Source: Enterobacter asburiae (GTDB lineage: Bacteria; Pseudomonadota; Gammaproteobacteria; Enterobacterales; Enterobacteriaceae). From it: DNA of 64,000 bases. A model generated the notes under the pieces. It made no database searches. It worked only from the letters and a program-made list of their open reading frames with translations, and had not been told where the DNA came from. The stretch's first letter is position 1. Each line of letters opens with the position of its first letter. Made by a program: the position numbers and the translations under genes. Positions 27,014 to 36,313 of the stretch are shown piece by piece. The stretch is from NCBI GenBank assembly GCA_011754535.1, contig JAAQVN010000001.1:2170001-2234000 (forward strand). The letters run 5' to 3'.

Positions 27014-27331
27014 TCAGGCAGCTTTTACCGCTCTGATTTTTTTACTGTCAGCTTCAGCTGGCTCGGCTTTATCGTCAGCCGTTGGGGCATCGGGAGCAGG
27101 GAGCTTGCTGGTGCGCAGAATATGCTGCACGGTCTCTTTCTGCTCGGCGAGATACAGACCAAGATCTTCAGCCTGGTTTTCATCCATCTGCATTCCGCTT
27201 TGCAACAGCCAGTCGGTGAACGCGTCTGCCATATCGAGCAGCTTGTCGTGAGCGTCAGCCTCTTTCTTACTGGCAAATGTCATTTTCTCTTCACCTTTTC
27301 TTACGACAACATATTTTATTTCAACAGCCAT
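27014..27331 (-). CDS. yebG: DNA-damage-inducible protein YebG
   Basis: 105 residues. The N-terminal MAVEIKYVVVRKGEEKMTFASKKEADAHDK matches E. coli YebG; the C-terminal tail is a variable, charged Pro/Ala/Glu region ending in KKIRAVKAA. YebG is an SOS-regulated cytoplasmic protein of unclear role. A perfect LexA box lies 16 bp upstream. In E. coli yebG sits elsewhere (near purT), so its position beside rarA is different. Confidence 0.93.
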   Translation of the reverse strand: MAVEIKYVVVRKGEEKMTFASKKEADAHDKLLDMADAFTDWLLQSGMQMDENQAEDLGLYLAEQKETVQHILRTSKLPAPDAPTADDKAEPAEADSKKIRAVKAA

Positions 27332-27346
27332 CACGCACCTCTCATA

Positions 27347-27362
27347 CTGTATTTATATACAG
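27347..27362 (-). promoter_or_regulatory. LexA (SOS) box of yebG
   Basis: CTGTATTTATATACAG: a perfect CTGT-N8-ACAG with A+T-only spacer, extended symmetrically by TA on both sides. It lies 16 bp before the yebG ATG. Confidence 0.95.
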
Positions 27363-27399
27363 TATAACAGATCCGGGATGATGTTGCAGTAAAAAGTGA

Positions 27400-27753
27400 C
27401 TACTGGTGCATCGGCTGGGTTTCACGGCTGCCGATACTGCGTCGCCATGCGCCCGGAGCCTGGCCGTATTGACGCTTAAAGCTGCGGTTGAAGGACTGCT
27501 GAGAGTCAAAACCGAGCGCGATTGCCACGTTCAGGATAGGCTCATCGCTGTGGGCTAAGCGTTCAACCGATTTTTGCAGCTTTTGCGCGCGAATATATCC
27601 GGCGAGGGGGTAGCCCGTGTGCTCTTTGAACAGGCGCTGGAGGTGCCATTTCGAATAGCCGGAGCGTCTGGAGACGGTCTCAATGTCCAGGCGACTGTCG
27701 AGGTTGTTATCGATCCAGTCGAGTAAATCATGCATAAATGCGCCAGTGTTCAT
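27400..27753 (-). CDS. rarA: AraC-family multidrug-resistance activator RarA
   Basis: 117 residues, a MarA/SoxS-type single-domain AraC protein made of two helix-turn-helix motifs (about 25-50, SGYSKWHLQRLFKEHTGYPL, and 75-100, LGFDSQQSFNRSFKRQYGQAPGAWRR). RarA activates oqxAB and other genes of low-level multidrug resistance in Klebsiella and Enterobacter. It is transcribed divergently from oqxA, with oqxR at the far end, the standard layout. Being short and unable to bind ligand, it is controlled by its level, mainly through OqxR repression. Confidence 0.93.
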   Translation of the reverse strand: MNTGAFMHDLLDWIDNNLDSRLDIETVSRRSGYSKWHLQRLFKEHTGYPLAGYIRAQKLQKSVERLAHSDEPILNVAIALGFDSQQSFNRSFKRQYGQAPGAWRRSIGSRETQPMHQ

Positions 27754-28086
27754 CAGGTTTCCCCCACGCAGCGATAGAAAAGTATCTTTGTCTGTTGCAC
27801 TTTAAGGTGGCCTGGTTTTACGGTAATTGCAAGTTTTATTGTTGCATTTAAATCCTTGCCCGAAACGGGCCTTTTATCGTCGACGCAAATAGCACATAAA
27901 GTGCAACAATTATTCTTGCACTTAGTTAGGCGCATTCCTACAATCGCCGCGATAGTGTATTCGAAACTGTTACAGTTTTGTGGCGATGAACGACACAAAT
28001 GGCCTTAAGCCAGCCCGGACAAAGGAAGTGGCGCGGCGCCTCCCGCTGCGTCTTGCCCGGCGGCTACAATTACCGGAATAAAAATA
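27754..28086. promoter_or_regulatory. rarA-oqxA control region with repeated TTGCACTT motif
   Basis: 333 bp, no gene. TTGCACTTTA occurs at 27795-27804 (plus) and 27906-27897 (minus), and TTGCACTTAG at 27916-27925 (plus). The middle copy is part of ATAGCACATAAAGTGCAAC (27889-27907), which fits the marbox pattern AYnGCACnnWnnRYYAAAY at all but two defined positions. These are candidate sites for RarA and/or OqxR. Confidence 0.6.
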
Positions 28087-29262
28087 ATGAGCCTGCAAAA
28101 AACCTGGGGAAACTATCATCTGAATGCGCTGGGAGCGATGCTGCTCTCCGTGCTGCTCGTCGGATGTGATGACAGCGTCGCGCAAAACGCCGCGCCGCCC
28201 GCGCCCGCCGTCAATGCTGCTGACGTGGTTGTGAAATCCATTAGCCAGTGGGATAGCTTTAACGGCCGGATTGAAGCTGTGGAAAGCGTGCAGCTTCGCC
28301 CCCGCGTCTCTGGCTACATCGACAAAGTGAATTTCACCGACGGCCAGGAAGTGAAAAAGGGCGAGGTGCTGTTCACGATTGACGACCGAACCTATCGCGC
28401 CGCGCTGGAGCAGGCGCAGGCAACGCTGGAAAGGGCCAAAACGCAGGCCAGCCTGGCGCGAAGCGAGGCTAACCGTACCGATAAATTAATCAATACCAAC
28501 CTGGTATCCCGTGAAGAGTGGGAGCAGCGCCGTTCGGCCGCCATCCAGGCACAGGCCGATATTCGCGCAGCCCAGGCTGCGGTCGACGCCGCGCAGCTGA
28601 ATCTCGACTTTACCAAAGTGACGGCACCTATTGATGGCCGCGCCAGCAGGGCGTTAATCACCAGCGGCAATCTGGTCTCCGCGGGCGACAGCGCCAGTGT
28701 ACTCACCACGCTTGTCTCGCAAAAGACGGTTTACGTCTACTTTGACGTGGATGAGTCAACCTATCTTCACTATCAAAATCTGGCGCGCAGCGGGCAGGGG
28801 GCGTCCAGCCATCATACGGCGCTACCGGTTGAGATCGGCCTTGCCGGCGAGGAGGGCTACCCCCATCAGGGTAAAGTGGATTTCCTGGATAATCAGCTCA
28901 CGCCGAGTACCGGTACGATCCGCATGCGCGCGCTGCTGGATAACGCGCAGCGTCAGTTCACGCCGGGGCTCTTTGCCCGCGTTCGCCTGCCGGGCAGCGC
29001 AGAATTCCAGGCGATGCTTATCGACGACAAAGCGGTGCTGACTGACCAGGATCGCAAGTATGTCTATATCGTGGATAAAGAGGGCAAAGCGCAGCGTCGC
29101 GATATTACGCCGGGGCGTCTGGCCGACGGTTTACGCATCGTGCAGCAGGGGCTGAAACCTGGCGATAAAGTCATCGTCGACGGTTTACAAAAAGTGTTTA
29201 TGCCGGGTATGCCGGTGAACGCGAAAACCGTCGCCATGACCGCCAGCGCCGCCCTCAACTGA
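28087..29262 (+). CDS. oqxA: RND efflux periplasmic adaptor OqxA
   Basis: 391 residues. Membrane-fusion protein with a lipoprotein signal (LLVGC; Cys about residue 27), so anchored in the inner membrane facing the periplasm. Order of parts: lipoyl half (about 55-85), coiled-coil hairpin (about 90-165, ALEQAQATLERAKTQASLARSEA), second lipoyl half, beta-barrel and membrane-proximal domain. It links OqxB to a TolC-type outer-membrane channel. OqxAB exports quinolones, olaquindox, chloramphenicol and others. oqxB follows 24 bp later. Confidence 0.96.
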   Translation: MSLQKTWGNYHLNALGAMLLSVLLVGCDDSVAQNAAPPAPAVNAADVVVKSISQWDSFNGRIEAVESVQLRPRVSGYIDKVNFTDGQEVKKGEVLFTIDDRTYRAALEQAQATLERAKTQASLARSEANRTDKLINTNLVSREEWEQRRSAAIQAQADIRAAQAAVDAAQLNLDFTKVTAPIDGRASRALITSGNLVSAGDSASVLTTLVSQKTVYVYFDVDESTYLHYQNLARSGQGASSHHTALPVEIGLAGEEGYPHQGKVDFLDNQLTPSTGTIRMRALLDNAQRQFTPGLFARVRLPGSAEFQAMLIDDKAVLTDQDRKYVYIVDKEGKAQRRDITPGRLADGLRIVQQGLKPGDKVIVDGLQKVFMPGMPVNAKTVAMTASAALN

Positions 29263-29286
29263 TCACTTGACCTGAGAATCCTTCCC

Positions 29287-32200
29287 ATGGACTTTTCCCG
29301 CTTTTTCATCGACAGGCCCATTTTCGCTGCCGTACTGTCGATTCTGATTTTTATCACAGGATTAATCGCCATCCCGCTGCTGCCTGTGAGCGAGTATCCT
29401 GACGTCGTACCGCCAAGCGTGCAGGTGCGCGCAGAGTATCCGGGCGCCAACCCGAAAGTGATTGCCGAGACCGTGGCGACGCCGCTGGAAGAGGCGATCA
29501 ACGGCGTCGAGAACATGATGTACATGAAATCCGTCGCCGGCTCGGACGGCGTGCTGGTCACGACCGTCACGTTCCGTCCGGGTACCGATCCGGATCAGGC
29601 GCAGGTACAGGTGCAAAACCGCGTAGCGCAGGCCGAGGCGCGTCTGCCGGAAGACGTGCGGCGCTTGGGCATCACGACGCAGAAGCAGTCGCCAACGCTT
29701 ACGCTGGTGGTGCATCTGTTCTCGCCCAACGGTAAGTACGATTCACTGTACATGCGCAACTACGCCACGCTGAAGGTGAAGGACGAGCTGGCGCGTCTGC
29801 CCGGCGTCGGGCAGATCCAGATTTTTGGCTCCGGTGAATACGCCATGCGCATCTGGCTGGACCCGAACAAGGTTGCAGCCCGCGGGCTGACCGCCTCGGA
29901 CGTGGTCACGGCAATGCAGGAGCAGAACGTGCAGGTGTCCGCCGGGCAGCTTGGCGCCGAGCCGCTGCCGAAAGAGAGCGATTTCCTGATCTCCATTAAC
30001 GCTCAGGGCCGTCTGCATACCGAAGAAGAGTTTGGCAACATTGTCCTGAAAACGTCGGAGGACGGTTCGGTCGTCCGCCTGCGCGACGTGGCGCGTATCG
30101 AGATGGGTTCCGGCAGCTATGCGCTGCGTTCCCAGCTTAACAATAAAGACGCGGTCGGGATTGGTATCTTCCAGTCACCGGGAGCAAACGCCATCGATTT
30201 GTCTAACGCGGTGCGCGCGAAAATGGAGGAACTGTCCACCCGTTTCCCGGAAGATATGAAGTGGGCGGCACCTTACGATCCGACGGTTTTCGTGCGCGAT
30301 TCTATCCGTGCGGTGGTGCAAACCCTGCTGGAAGCGGTGGTGCTGGTTGTACTGGTGGTGATCCTGTTCCTGCAAACCTGGCGCGCGTCGATCATTCCGC
30401 TGATCGCGGTGCCGGTGTCGGTGGTGGGGACGTTCAGCATTCTCTATCTGCTGGGCTTTTCGCTTAACACCCTCAGCCTGTTCGGGCTGGTGCTGGCCAT
30501 CGGCATCGTGGTGGACGACGCCATCGTGGTGGTGGAAAACGTCGAGCGAAATATCGAAGAGGGGCTTGCGCCGCTTGCGGCGGCGCATCAGGCGATGCGT
30601 GAGGTCTCCGGGCCGATTATCGCGATTGCGCTGGTGCTGTGCGCGGTGTTCGTGCCGATGGCGTTCCTCTCCGGCGTTACCGGTCAGTTCTACAAGCAGT
30701 TTGCGGTGACGATCGCGATTTCCACGGTGATCTCCGCCATCAACTCGCTGACGCTCTCTCCGGCGCTGGCCGCGCTGCTGTTAAAACCGCACGGCGCGCC
30801 GAAAGACTTCCCGACCCGGCTTATTGATCGCCTGTTCGGCTGGATTTTCCGTCCGTTTAACCGCTTTTTCCATCGTAGCTCGAACGGCTATCAGGGGCTG
30901 GTGGGCAAAACGCTTGGCCGACGCGGCGCGGTGTTTGTGGTTTATCTTCTGCTGCTGTGTGCCGCGGGCGTCATGTTTAAAGCGGTGCCCGGCGGGTTTA
31001 TTCCGACCCAGGATAAGCTGTATCTGATTGGCGGCGTGAAGATGCCGGAAGGCTCGTCGCTGGCCCGCACCGACGCGGTGATCCGCAAAATGAGCGAAAT
31101 TGGCATGAACACCGAAGGCGTGGATTACGCGGTCGCGTTTCCAGGGCTGAACGCGCTGCAGTTCACCAACACGCCGAATACCGGGACGGTCTTCTTTGGC
31201 CTGAAGCCGTTTGACCAGCGCAAGCACTCAGCGGCGGAAATTAACGCGGAGATCAACGCCAAAATCGCGCAAATCCAGCAGGGCTTTGGTTTCTCCATCC
31301 TGCCACCGCCGATTCTGGGCCTGGGTCAGGGGTCAGGCTACTCGCTGTACATTCAGGATCGCGCGGGCCTGGGCTATGGTGCGCTGCAAAACGCGGTGAA
31401 CACCATGTCCGGTGCAATTATGCAGACGCCGGGAATGCATTTCCCAATCTCCACTTACCAGGCTAACGTTCCGCAGCTGGACGTGCAGGTTGACCGCGAT
31501 AAGGCAAAAGCGCAGGGCGTGTCGCTGACCGATCTGTTCGGTACGCTGCAAACCTATCTGGGCTCGTCGTACGTGAACGACTTCAACCAGTTCGGACGTA
31601 CCTGGCGCGTGATGGCGCAGGCAGACGGGCAGTTCCGCGACAGCGTGGAGGATATTGCGAATTTACGCACCCGGAATAGCCAGGGCGAAATGGTGCCGAT
31701 TGGCAGCATGGTAAAAATCACGACCACTTACGGGCCGGACCCGGTGATCCGCTACAATGGCTACCCGGCGGCAGATCTGATCGGCGATGCCGACCCGCGC
31801 GTGCTCTCGTCCGCTCAGGCGATGACGCAGCTGGACGCGATGTCTAAGCAAATCCTGCCGAACGGGATGAACATAGAATGGACGGACCTGAGCTTCCAGC
31901 AGGCCACCCAGGGTAATACGGCGCTGATCGTCTTCCCGGTCGCGGTGCTGCTGGCGTTCCTGGTGCTGGCGGCGCTGTATGAAAGCTGGACGCTGCCGCT
32001 GGCGGTGATCCTCATCGTGCCGATGACGATGCTCTCCGCACTGTTTGGCGTCTGGCTGACCGGTGGCGATAACAACGTCTTCGTGCAGGTGGGGCTGGTG
32101 GTGCTGATGGGGCTGGCGTGTAAAAACGCGATTCTTATCGTGGAGTTTGCCCGCGAGCTGGAAATTCAGGGCAAAGGCATCATGGAAGCTGCGCTTGAAG

Positions 32201-32439
32201 CGTGCCGCCTGCGTTTGCGTCCGATTGTGATGACCTCCATCGCCTTTATCGCCGGGACCATTCCGCTGATCCTCGGCCACGGCGCGGGCGCAGAAGTGCG
32301 TGGCGTCACCGGGATCACGGTCTTCTCCGGGATGCTCGGCGTAACGCTGTTTGGCCTGTTCCTGACACCGGTGTTTTACGTGACGCTGCGTAAGTTCGTC
32401 ACGCGCGGCAAAGTGGAAAGAGAGGTTCTGCCTGCGTAG
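29287..32439 (+). CDS. oqxB: RND efflux pump OqxB
   Basis: 1050 residues, the full family length, 12 membrane segments and two large periplasmic loops (about 35-335 and 565-865). The HAE1 signature is visible: FFIDRPIFAAVLSI at the N-terminus, and in helix 4 VVDDAIVVVENVERN (proton-relay Asp pair, about 410). The second half carries GLACKNAILIVEFARE with the conserved Lys of helix 10. No frameshift or stop is seen, so the pump appears intact. Expression depends on rarA and oqxR. Confidence 0.97.
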   Translation: MDFSRFFIDRPIFAAVLSILIFITGLIAIPLLPVSEYPDVVPPSVQVRAEYPGANPKVIAETVATPLEEAINGVENMMYMKSVAGSDGVLVTTVTFRPGTDPDQAQVQVQNRVAQAEARLPEDVRRLGITTQKQSPTLTLVVHLFSPNGKYDSLYMRNYATLKVKDELARLPGVGQIQIFGSGEYAMRIWLDPNKVAARGLTASDVVTAMQEQNVQVSAGQLGAEPLPKESDFLISINAQGRLHTEEEFGNIVLKTSEDGSVVRLRDVARIEMGSGSYALRSQLNNKDAVGIGIFQSPGANAIDLSNAVRAKMEELSTRFPEDMKWAAPYDPTVFVRDSIRAVVQTLLEAVVLVVLVVILFLQTWRASIIPLIAVPVSVVGTFSILYLLGFSLNTLSLFGLVLAIGIVVDDAIVVVENVERNIEEGLAPLAAAHQAMREVSGPIIAIALVLCAVFVPMAFLSGVTGQFYKQFAVTIAISTVISAINSLTLSPALAALLLKPHGAPKDFPTRLIDRLFGWIFRPFNRFFHRSSNGYQGLVGKTLGRRGAVFVVYLLLLCAAGVMFKAVPGGFIPTQDKLYLIGGVKMPEGSSLARTDAVIRKMSEIGMNTEGVDYAVAFPGLNALQFTNTPNTGTVFFGLKPFDQRKHSAAEINAEINAKIAQIQQGFGFSILPPPILGLGQGSGYSLYIQDRAGLGYGALQNAVNTMSGAIMQTPGMHFPISTYQANVPQLDVQVDRDKAKAQGVSLTDLFGTLQTYLGSSYVNDFNQFGRTWRVMAQADGQFRDSVEDIANLRTRNSQGEMVPIGSMVKITTTYGPDPVIRYNGYPAADLIGDADPRVLSSAQAMTQLDAMSKQILPNGMNIEWTDLSFQQATQGNTALIVFPVAVLLAFLVLAALYESWTLPLAVILIVPMTMLSALFGVWLTGGDNNVFVQVGLVVLMGLACKNAILIVEFARELEIQGKGIMEAALEACRLRLRPIVMTSIAFIAGTIPLILGHGAGAEVRGVTGITVFSGMLGVTLFGLFLTPVFYVTLRKFVTRGKVEREVLPA

Positions 32440-32455
32440 GGATATCGCAGATAAC

Positions 32456-32490
32456 AAAAAACCGCCTTTATCGTAAAGGCGGTTTTTTTT
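32456..32490. terminator. Bidirectional terminator between oqxB and oqxR
   Basis: A 10-bp perfect stem ACCGCCTTTA / TAAAGGCGGT with a TCG loop, T-run of nine on the plus strand and six A (T on the minus strand) on the other side. It ends both convergent genes. Confidence 0.93.
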
Positions 32491-32498
32491 CGCGAAAA

Positions 32499-32978
32499 TT
32501 AATGGGCTTTTTTGTACTGGGCAATAAGTTCAGGTAAAGGATCGCACCCGCTGGTATCGGCTTTTTTGACCTCGTCCAGCGCGCTTGCCACGGTGTGGCG
32601 CGCTAGTACCGCGAGCGATGCCTGCTCCGCTTCTTCGGAAATCGATTTAAAGTACCAGCAGGCGTTCGCGCTGACCACGCAGCGGGCCGGCACGTCAGGG
32701 CGCGACGCCCAGAGTTTTTTATCTTCGGTGACCGAAAGGTAGATATCGCGCAGGGTGATCTCTTCCGGCGGTCGACCAAGATGAATAGAGCCGTTGCGGC
32801 CAAGCGTTGAGACGATAATGCCGTCGCGCGTGAGTGGAACCATCAATTTGCGGATAAAGCTCGGATTGGCTTCCAGGCCGTAGGCCAGAATTGCACTTGT
32901 CGAACGTTCACCTAGTTGCTCCGCCATCGCTACGCTGAGAACCATCTGCAAAGCTGTCGGGAAGCGGTAATCTAACAT
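32499..32978 (-). CDS. oqxR: Rrf2-family repressor OqxR
   Basis: 159 residues. N-terminal winged helix (about 1-75, PTALQMVLSVAMAEQLGERSTSAILAYGLEANPSFIRKLM), then a short helix and three cysteines (two in CVVSANAC, one in SGCDPL) in the region where other Rrf2 proteins bind a cluster or sense redox state; whether OqxR does is not shown. It represses rarA and oqxAB; loss-of-function mutations are a known cause of OqxAB overproduction. No truncation is visible. The frame opens 42 codons further upstream, but MLDYRFPTALQ has AGGA in front and is the known start. Confidence 0.94.
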   Translation of the reverse strand: MLDYRFPTALQMVLSVAMAEQLGERSTSAILAYGLEANPSFIRKLMVPLTRDGIIVSTLGRNGSIHLGRPPEEITLRDIYLSVTEDKKLWASRPDVPARCVVSANACWYFKSISEEAEQASLAVLARHTVASALDEVKKADTSGCDPLPELIAQYKKAH

Positions 32979-33115
32979 TTCTCTTTCCTGGGTAGCGGTG
33001 AATCTTGTTCTTTTTGGCACCGCAGAGGTGAATAAGCAATAAACAACAATATAACAAATACGGTAATTTTTTTGAAGCAATCTGCGGCATTTGCGATCGA
33101 ACACCCTGTTCCGGT

Positions 33116-34504
33116 TTAGCTAAACGTGCGGTCCGGGAAGTCAACCGTCACCAGGAGGCCACCTTCCGCTGAGGTACTCAGGTTTACGCTGCTGTTATGT
33201 TGCAGTGCAACCGCTTTGACGATGGCAAGCCCCAGTCCGCTTCCGCTCTGCATCTGATTGGGATCGCGGAAAAACCGGTCGAAGACGCGCTCGCGCAATT
33301 CAACCGGAATGCCCGGCCCCTCATCGGAGACGCGTATTTGGGCTGATTTATCTGCTGAGCGTATCTCTACCTGAATCCGTCCGCCTTCAGGACTGTACTT
33401 CACGGCGTTTTCAATAAGATTGTCTATCAGCGACATCAGACGTTCCCGGACGCCAGCGATCCAGATTTCATCCTCAGCGAAGAATTCCAGCTCAATCCTG
33501 CGCCCGGACGCCAGCGGCTCCAGCGCAGCCATTCGCTCTTGTATGAGTGACGTCAGCGGCACGGGCTCCATCGCGGTGTCAATGCGCGCTTCACTGTGCA
33601 TCATCAGCAGCAGCTGGTTGACGAGCCGAGCCGCCCGGCTGTTGCTGCGCACAATCCCTGCAAGCAGCTGCCGCTGGCTCTCGCTGCTCGCCCAGGACTG
33701 CAGCGCCTCCACGTTGATGCGCATCGCTGCCAGCGGCGTACGCAGCTCGTGCGCGGCGTCAGCAATGAAAACCCGTTCCCGTTCAGCGCTTTCCCGCACT
33801 CTGGCAAGAAAATCGTTTATCGCGTCCACCATTTTGCGAAGCTCCCTGTGCCTGGGGCCGGCTTTTAAGGGAGAGAGATCGTCTGGCCTGCGTAATGAAA
33901 TTTCATTCACCACCTTGCTCCAGGGACGCATCGCAATGCGGATCGACAGCCACGCGGGAAACAGAAGAAAAGGAATACAGACCAGCAGCGGCATAATGTA
34001 ATAGCCGCGTGAGTTCAGATAGATAAAGAAGTTCCAGCTACCGGCCGGGGTGAAAAGCGTAACTTCCACGTCGGAACGAGGGGACTTAAGGGTACGGCTG
34101 GTCCAGGTACGACCGTCACTCTGAACACGCTGCATTTCCCCCAGCCTGGTGTTCATTACCCCCGTCGGAGCGCCATCCGATGAATAAATGATTGCGTTAT
34201 TCTTGCGAACGATGAGGTTGATTGATAATGCGGGATCTTCGCCGCCGCCATAGCCTTCCCGCAACGCCTTACTGAACGCTTCCAGCACCTCGTTACGGTC
34301 CTGCGGGCGCTCGCCAATATGATCAACAAGAGTAAAAATGGTTTCGTAGGTCTTACTGCCCGTGAGTATCGGAGGGCTACGCAGGTCCTCCAACAATATG
34401 AAGGTCAAAAAAATACACCACAGCAGGGTGAGCAGCACCATCTGAGCGATGATAATTCGCCGTACCAGCGTGGGACGCTTCAGGAGGTACCAGACGTTTC
34501 GCAT
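33116..34504 (-). CDS. Two-component sensor histidine kinase
   Basis: 462 residues. Membrane segments at about 17-38 and 168-188 enclose a periplasmic sensor region of roughly 130 residues; then HAMP-like linker, dimerisation helix with the phospho-acceptor His252 in ADAAHELRTPLAAMR, and an ATPase domain with N-box DNLIENAVKYSP (about 365), DEGPGIP and GSGLGLAIVK. It belongs to the QseC/PmrB/TctE-like group; I do not recognise the exact system. It overlaps its response regulator by TAATG. The signal is unknown. Confidence 0.92.
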   Translation of the reverse strand: MRNVWYLLKRPTLVRRIIIAQMVLLTLLWCIFLTFILLEDLRSPPILTGSKTYETIFTLVDHIGERPQDRNEVLEAFSKALREGYGGGEDPALSINLIVRKNNAIIYSSDGAPTGVMNTRLGEMQRVQSDGRTWTSRTLKSPRSDVEVTLFTPAGSWNFFIYLNSRGYYIMPLLVCIPFLLFPAWLSIRIAMRPWSKVVNEISLRRPDDLSPLKAGPRHRELRKMVDAINDFLARVRESAERERVFIADAAHELRTPLAAMRINVEALQSWASSESQRQLLAGIVRSNSRAARLVNQLLLMMHSEARIDTAMEPVPLTSLIQERMAALEPLASGRRIELEFFAEDEIWIAGVRERLMSLIDNLIENAVKYSPEGGRIQVEIRSADKSAQIRVSDEGPGIPVELRERVFDRFFRDPNQMQSGSGLGLAIVKAVALQHNSSVNLSTSAEGGLLVTVDFPDRTFS

Positions 34505-35181
34505 TACCCCGTCACCTTCTGAACAGCAACGGTATCAATGACGTACCCGACGCCCCGCACCGTTCGCACATAGCCTTCACCAATTTTCCGCCGCAAATTC
34601 CCCATATGGACGTCGAGCGCATTACTGAGATTTTCTTTGTTGCCGAATATCCTTTCTTCCAGAAAACGTCGGGTAATCACCCGGTCAGCGCGCAGCATCA
34701 ACGTTTCAAGAAGCGCATATTCACTGGCCGTCAATTCAACGTGACGCGCGCTCACCGTCACGCGACGCGTCGGTACATGAAGCGATAAGCCCCGGATCTC
34801 TATTGCCTCATTTTCAAAACCGTAGCTGCGTCGGGCAAGAGCCCTGACTCGCGCCAGCAGTTCGGCGAGAACGAAGGGTTTGACAAGATAGTCGTCTGCA
34901 CCGGCATCCAGCCCGCACAGGCGATCCTGCAGCGTACCTCGCGCCGTTAGGATGATGACGGGGATCCCCTTCAGCTGCTGGCGCAAACGCGTCATCAGGC
35001 TCATGCCGTCGCCGTCGGGCAGCCCCAGGTCGAGCAAAACAAGTTCCGGCGCGCAGACGTCAAGCTGATGCAGCGCATCCTCTTTACGGCGAACCCATAT
35101 GACATCAAATCCTTGATCTGAAAGGGCGATACGCACGCCATTGCCGAGATCCAGGTCGTCTTCGATTAGTAAAATTTTCAC
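34504..35181 (-). CDS. OmpR-family response regulator
   Basis: 225 residues. Receiver domain with acidic pocket EDD (8-10), phospho-acceptor Asp51 (VLLDLGLPDGDG), Thr in ILTARG and Lys in YLVKPF; C-terminal winged helix (about 125-220) with the family end RTVRGVGYVID. Partner of the adjacent kinase. The start codon appears to be GTG (35181), with a weak ribosome site. Transcribed divergently from a MipA/OmpV gene, its most likely target. Confidence 0.92.
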   Translation of the reverse strand: MKILLIEDDLDLGNGVRIALSDQGFDVIWVRRKEDALHQLDVCAPELVLLDLGLPDGDGMSLMTRLRQQLKGIPVIILTARGTLQDRLCGLDAGADDYLVKPFVLAELLARVRALARRSYGFENEAIEIRGLSLHVPTRRVTVSARHVELTASEYALLETLMLRADRVITRRFLEERIFGNKENLSNALDVHMGNLRRKIGEGYVRTVRGVGYVIDTVAVQKVTG

Positions 35182-35384
35182 ATTGATAACTGTAACAACC
35201 GTGGATGAAGAACAACTTAAGAAAAAAACGGTAGCAGGAAATCCGTCCGGTTTACAGCACCGGCTCGCGCTTCAGCGTTTCTTCATTTTCGGCTCATAAG
35301 AACCTTAGGGTCGGTATTCAAAATGGGCGTCCTGGCGTTTAACCGCTTGCATCGCAACCATTTGAATCCATAAGGGCTTCTTTA
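35182..35384. promoter_or_regulatory. Divergent region between response regulator and MipA/OmpV gene
   Basis: 203 bp. Contains CTTAAG (about 35215) and the near-repeat CATAAG-AAC-CTTAGG (about 35294-35308), reminiscent of OmpR-family half-sites but not with standard 11-bp spacing. No exact operator can be assigned. Confidence 0.35.
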
Positions 35385-36218
35385 ATGAGAAACATCGAAC
35401 TGCGTCATACGTTCCTCCATTCACTTTCGGGCTTCAGACTAAAAAGCATAGTGCCGGGCGTTGTTCTGGCGTTACTGGCCACCCCGGTAATGGCGGCAGA
35501 GCAGAAGGACAATGTCTTAACTCTGGGGGGCGGCGCGGACGTCGCGCCACGCTACTCGGGTTCGGATAAAAGCCGCGTCAGCGCGGCTCAGGTGGTGGAT
35601 TACTCGATGGCGAATGGCTTCTTTATCAGCACCACGCGGGGTATCGGTTACGGCAATAACATCGGTAATTTCGATTACAGTGCAGCCCTGAGCTATCGCG
35701 CAGGCCGTAAAGATAAAGACGTCAGCAGCGATTCGATCGCCTCCGGCAGCGACGAGCTGCGTGGAATGGGCGAGATAAAAGGCTCGGCAATCGTTGTGCC
35801 CGGGCTGGGGTACAAGGTGACCGATTGGCTTAACCTGCAGCTGCAGGCTGAGGTGCCGGTTTCTGAGAGAGACAACGGAGAGGCGGTGCATTTCGGCATT
35901 TCCAGCCCGCTCTATGCCTCCTCAAAAAATGAGGTGACGCTGGCGCTGACCGGCAGTTGGGGATCCGGCAAGTATATGCAGACGTACTATGGCGTCAGTG
36001 ACGCGCAGTCGAGCGCATCGGGGTTTGCCCGACATGACGCCGGGGCCGGGATTTATGCCTGGTCTATGAATCTTGACTGGGCCCACAAGCTCACCTCGCG
36101 CTGGAGCGTGCTTGCCGCTGCGGGGGTTACGCAACTGACGGGGGATGCGGGTGACAGCCCGATCGTACAACGTAAAACGTCCCCCACGGGGAGCTTGAAG
36201 GTGACGTACAGTTTTTGA
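35385..36218 (+). CDS. MipA/OmpV family outer-membrane protein
   Basis: 277 residues. Signal peptide about residues 1-37, cut after MAA in VMAAEQKDN; the mature part is an alternating beta-barrel pattern ending in a C-terminal aromatic residue (LKVTYSF), the usual outer-membrane assembly signal. VAPRYSGSDK near the mature N-terminus is the MipA/OmpV signature. Family members scaffold murein enzymes or act as porins; the role here is not known. Control by the divergent two-component system is inferred from position. Confidence 0.88.
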   Translation: MRNIELRHTFLHSLSGFRLKSIVPGVVLALLATPVMAAEQKDNVLTLGGGADVAPRYSGSDKSRVSAAQVVDYSMANGFFISTTRGIGYGNNIGNFDYSAALSYRAGRKDKDVSSDSIASGSDELRGMGEIKGSAIVVPGLGYKVTDWLNLQLQAEVPVSERDNGEAVHFGISSPLYASSKNEVTLALTGSWGSGKYMQTYYGVSDAQSSASGFARHDAGAGIYAWSMNLDWAHKLTSRWSVLAAAGVTQLTGDAGDSPIVQRKTSPTGSLKVTYSF

Positions 36219-36313
36219 TGGCGGTTGCTTATGAGTTTGAGCGCGCAATAGCGACGAATTTTAGCCGCTCCGGTTAAGATGACGGGGCGGTGCTTTTGAT
36301 GACGGGAATAATA

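Noticed and set aside
27753..27998. 81-codon ORF upstream of rarA
   Set aside because: Abuts the rarA start on the same strand in the control region; no motif, and the repeats there look like operators.
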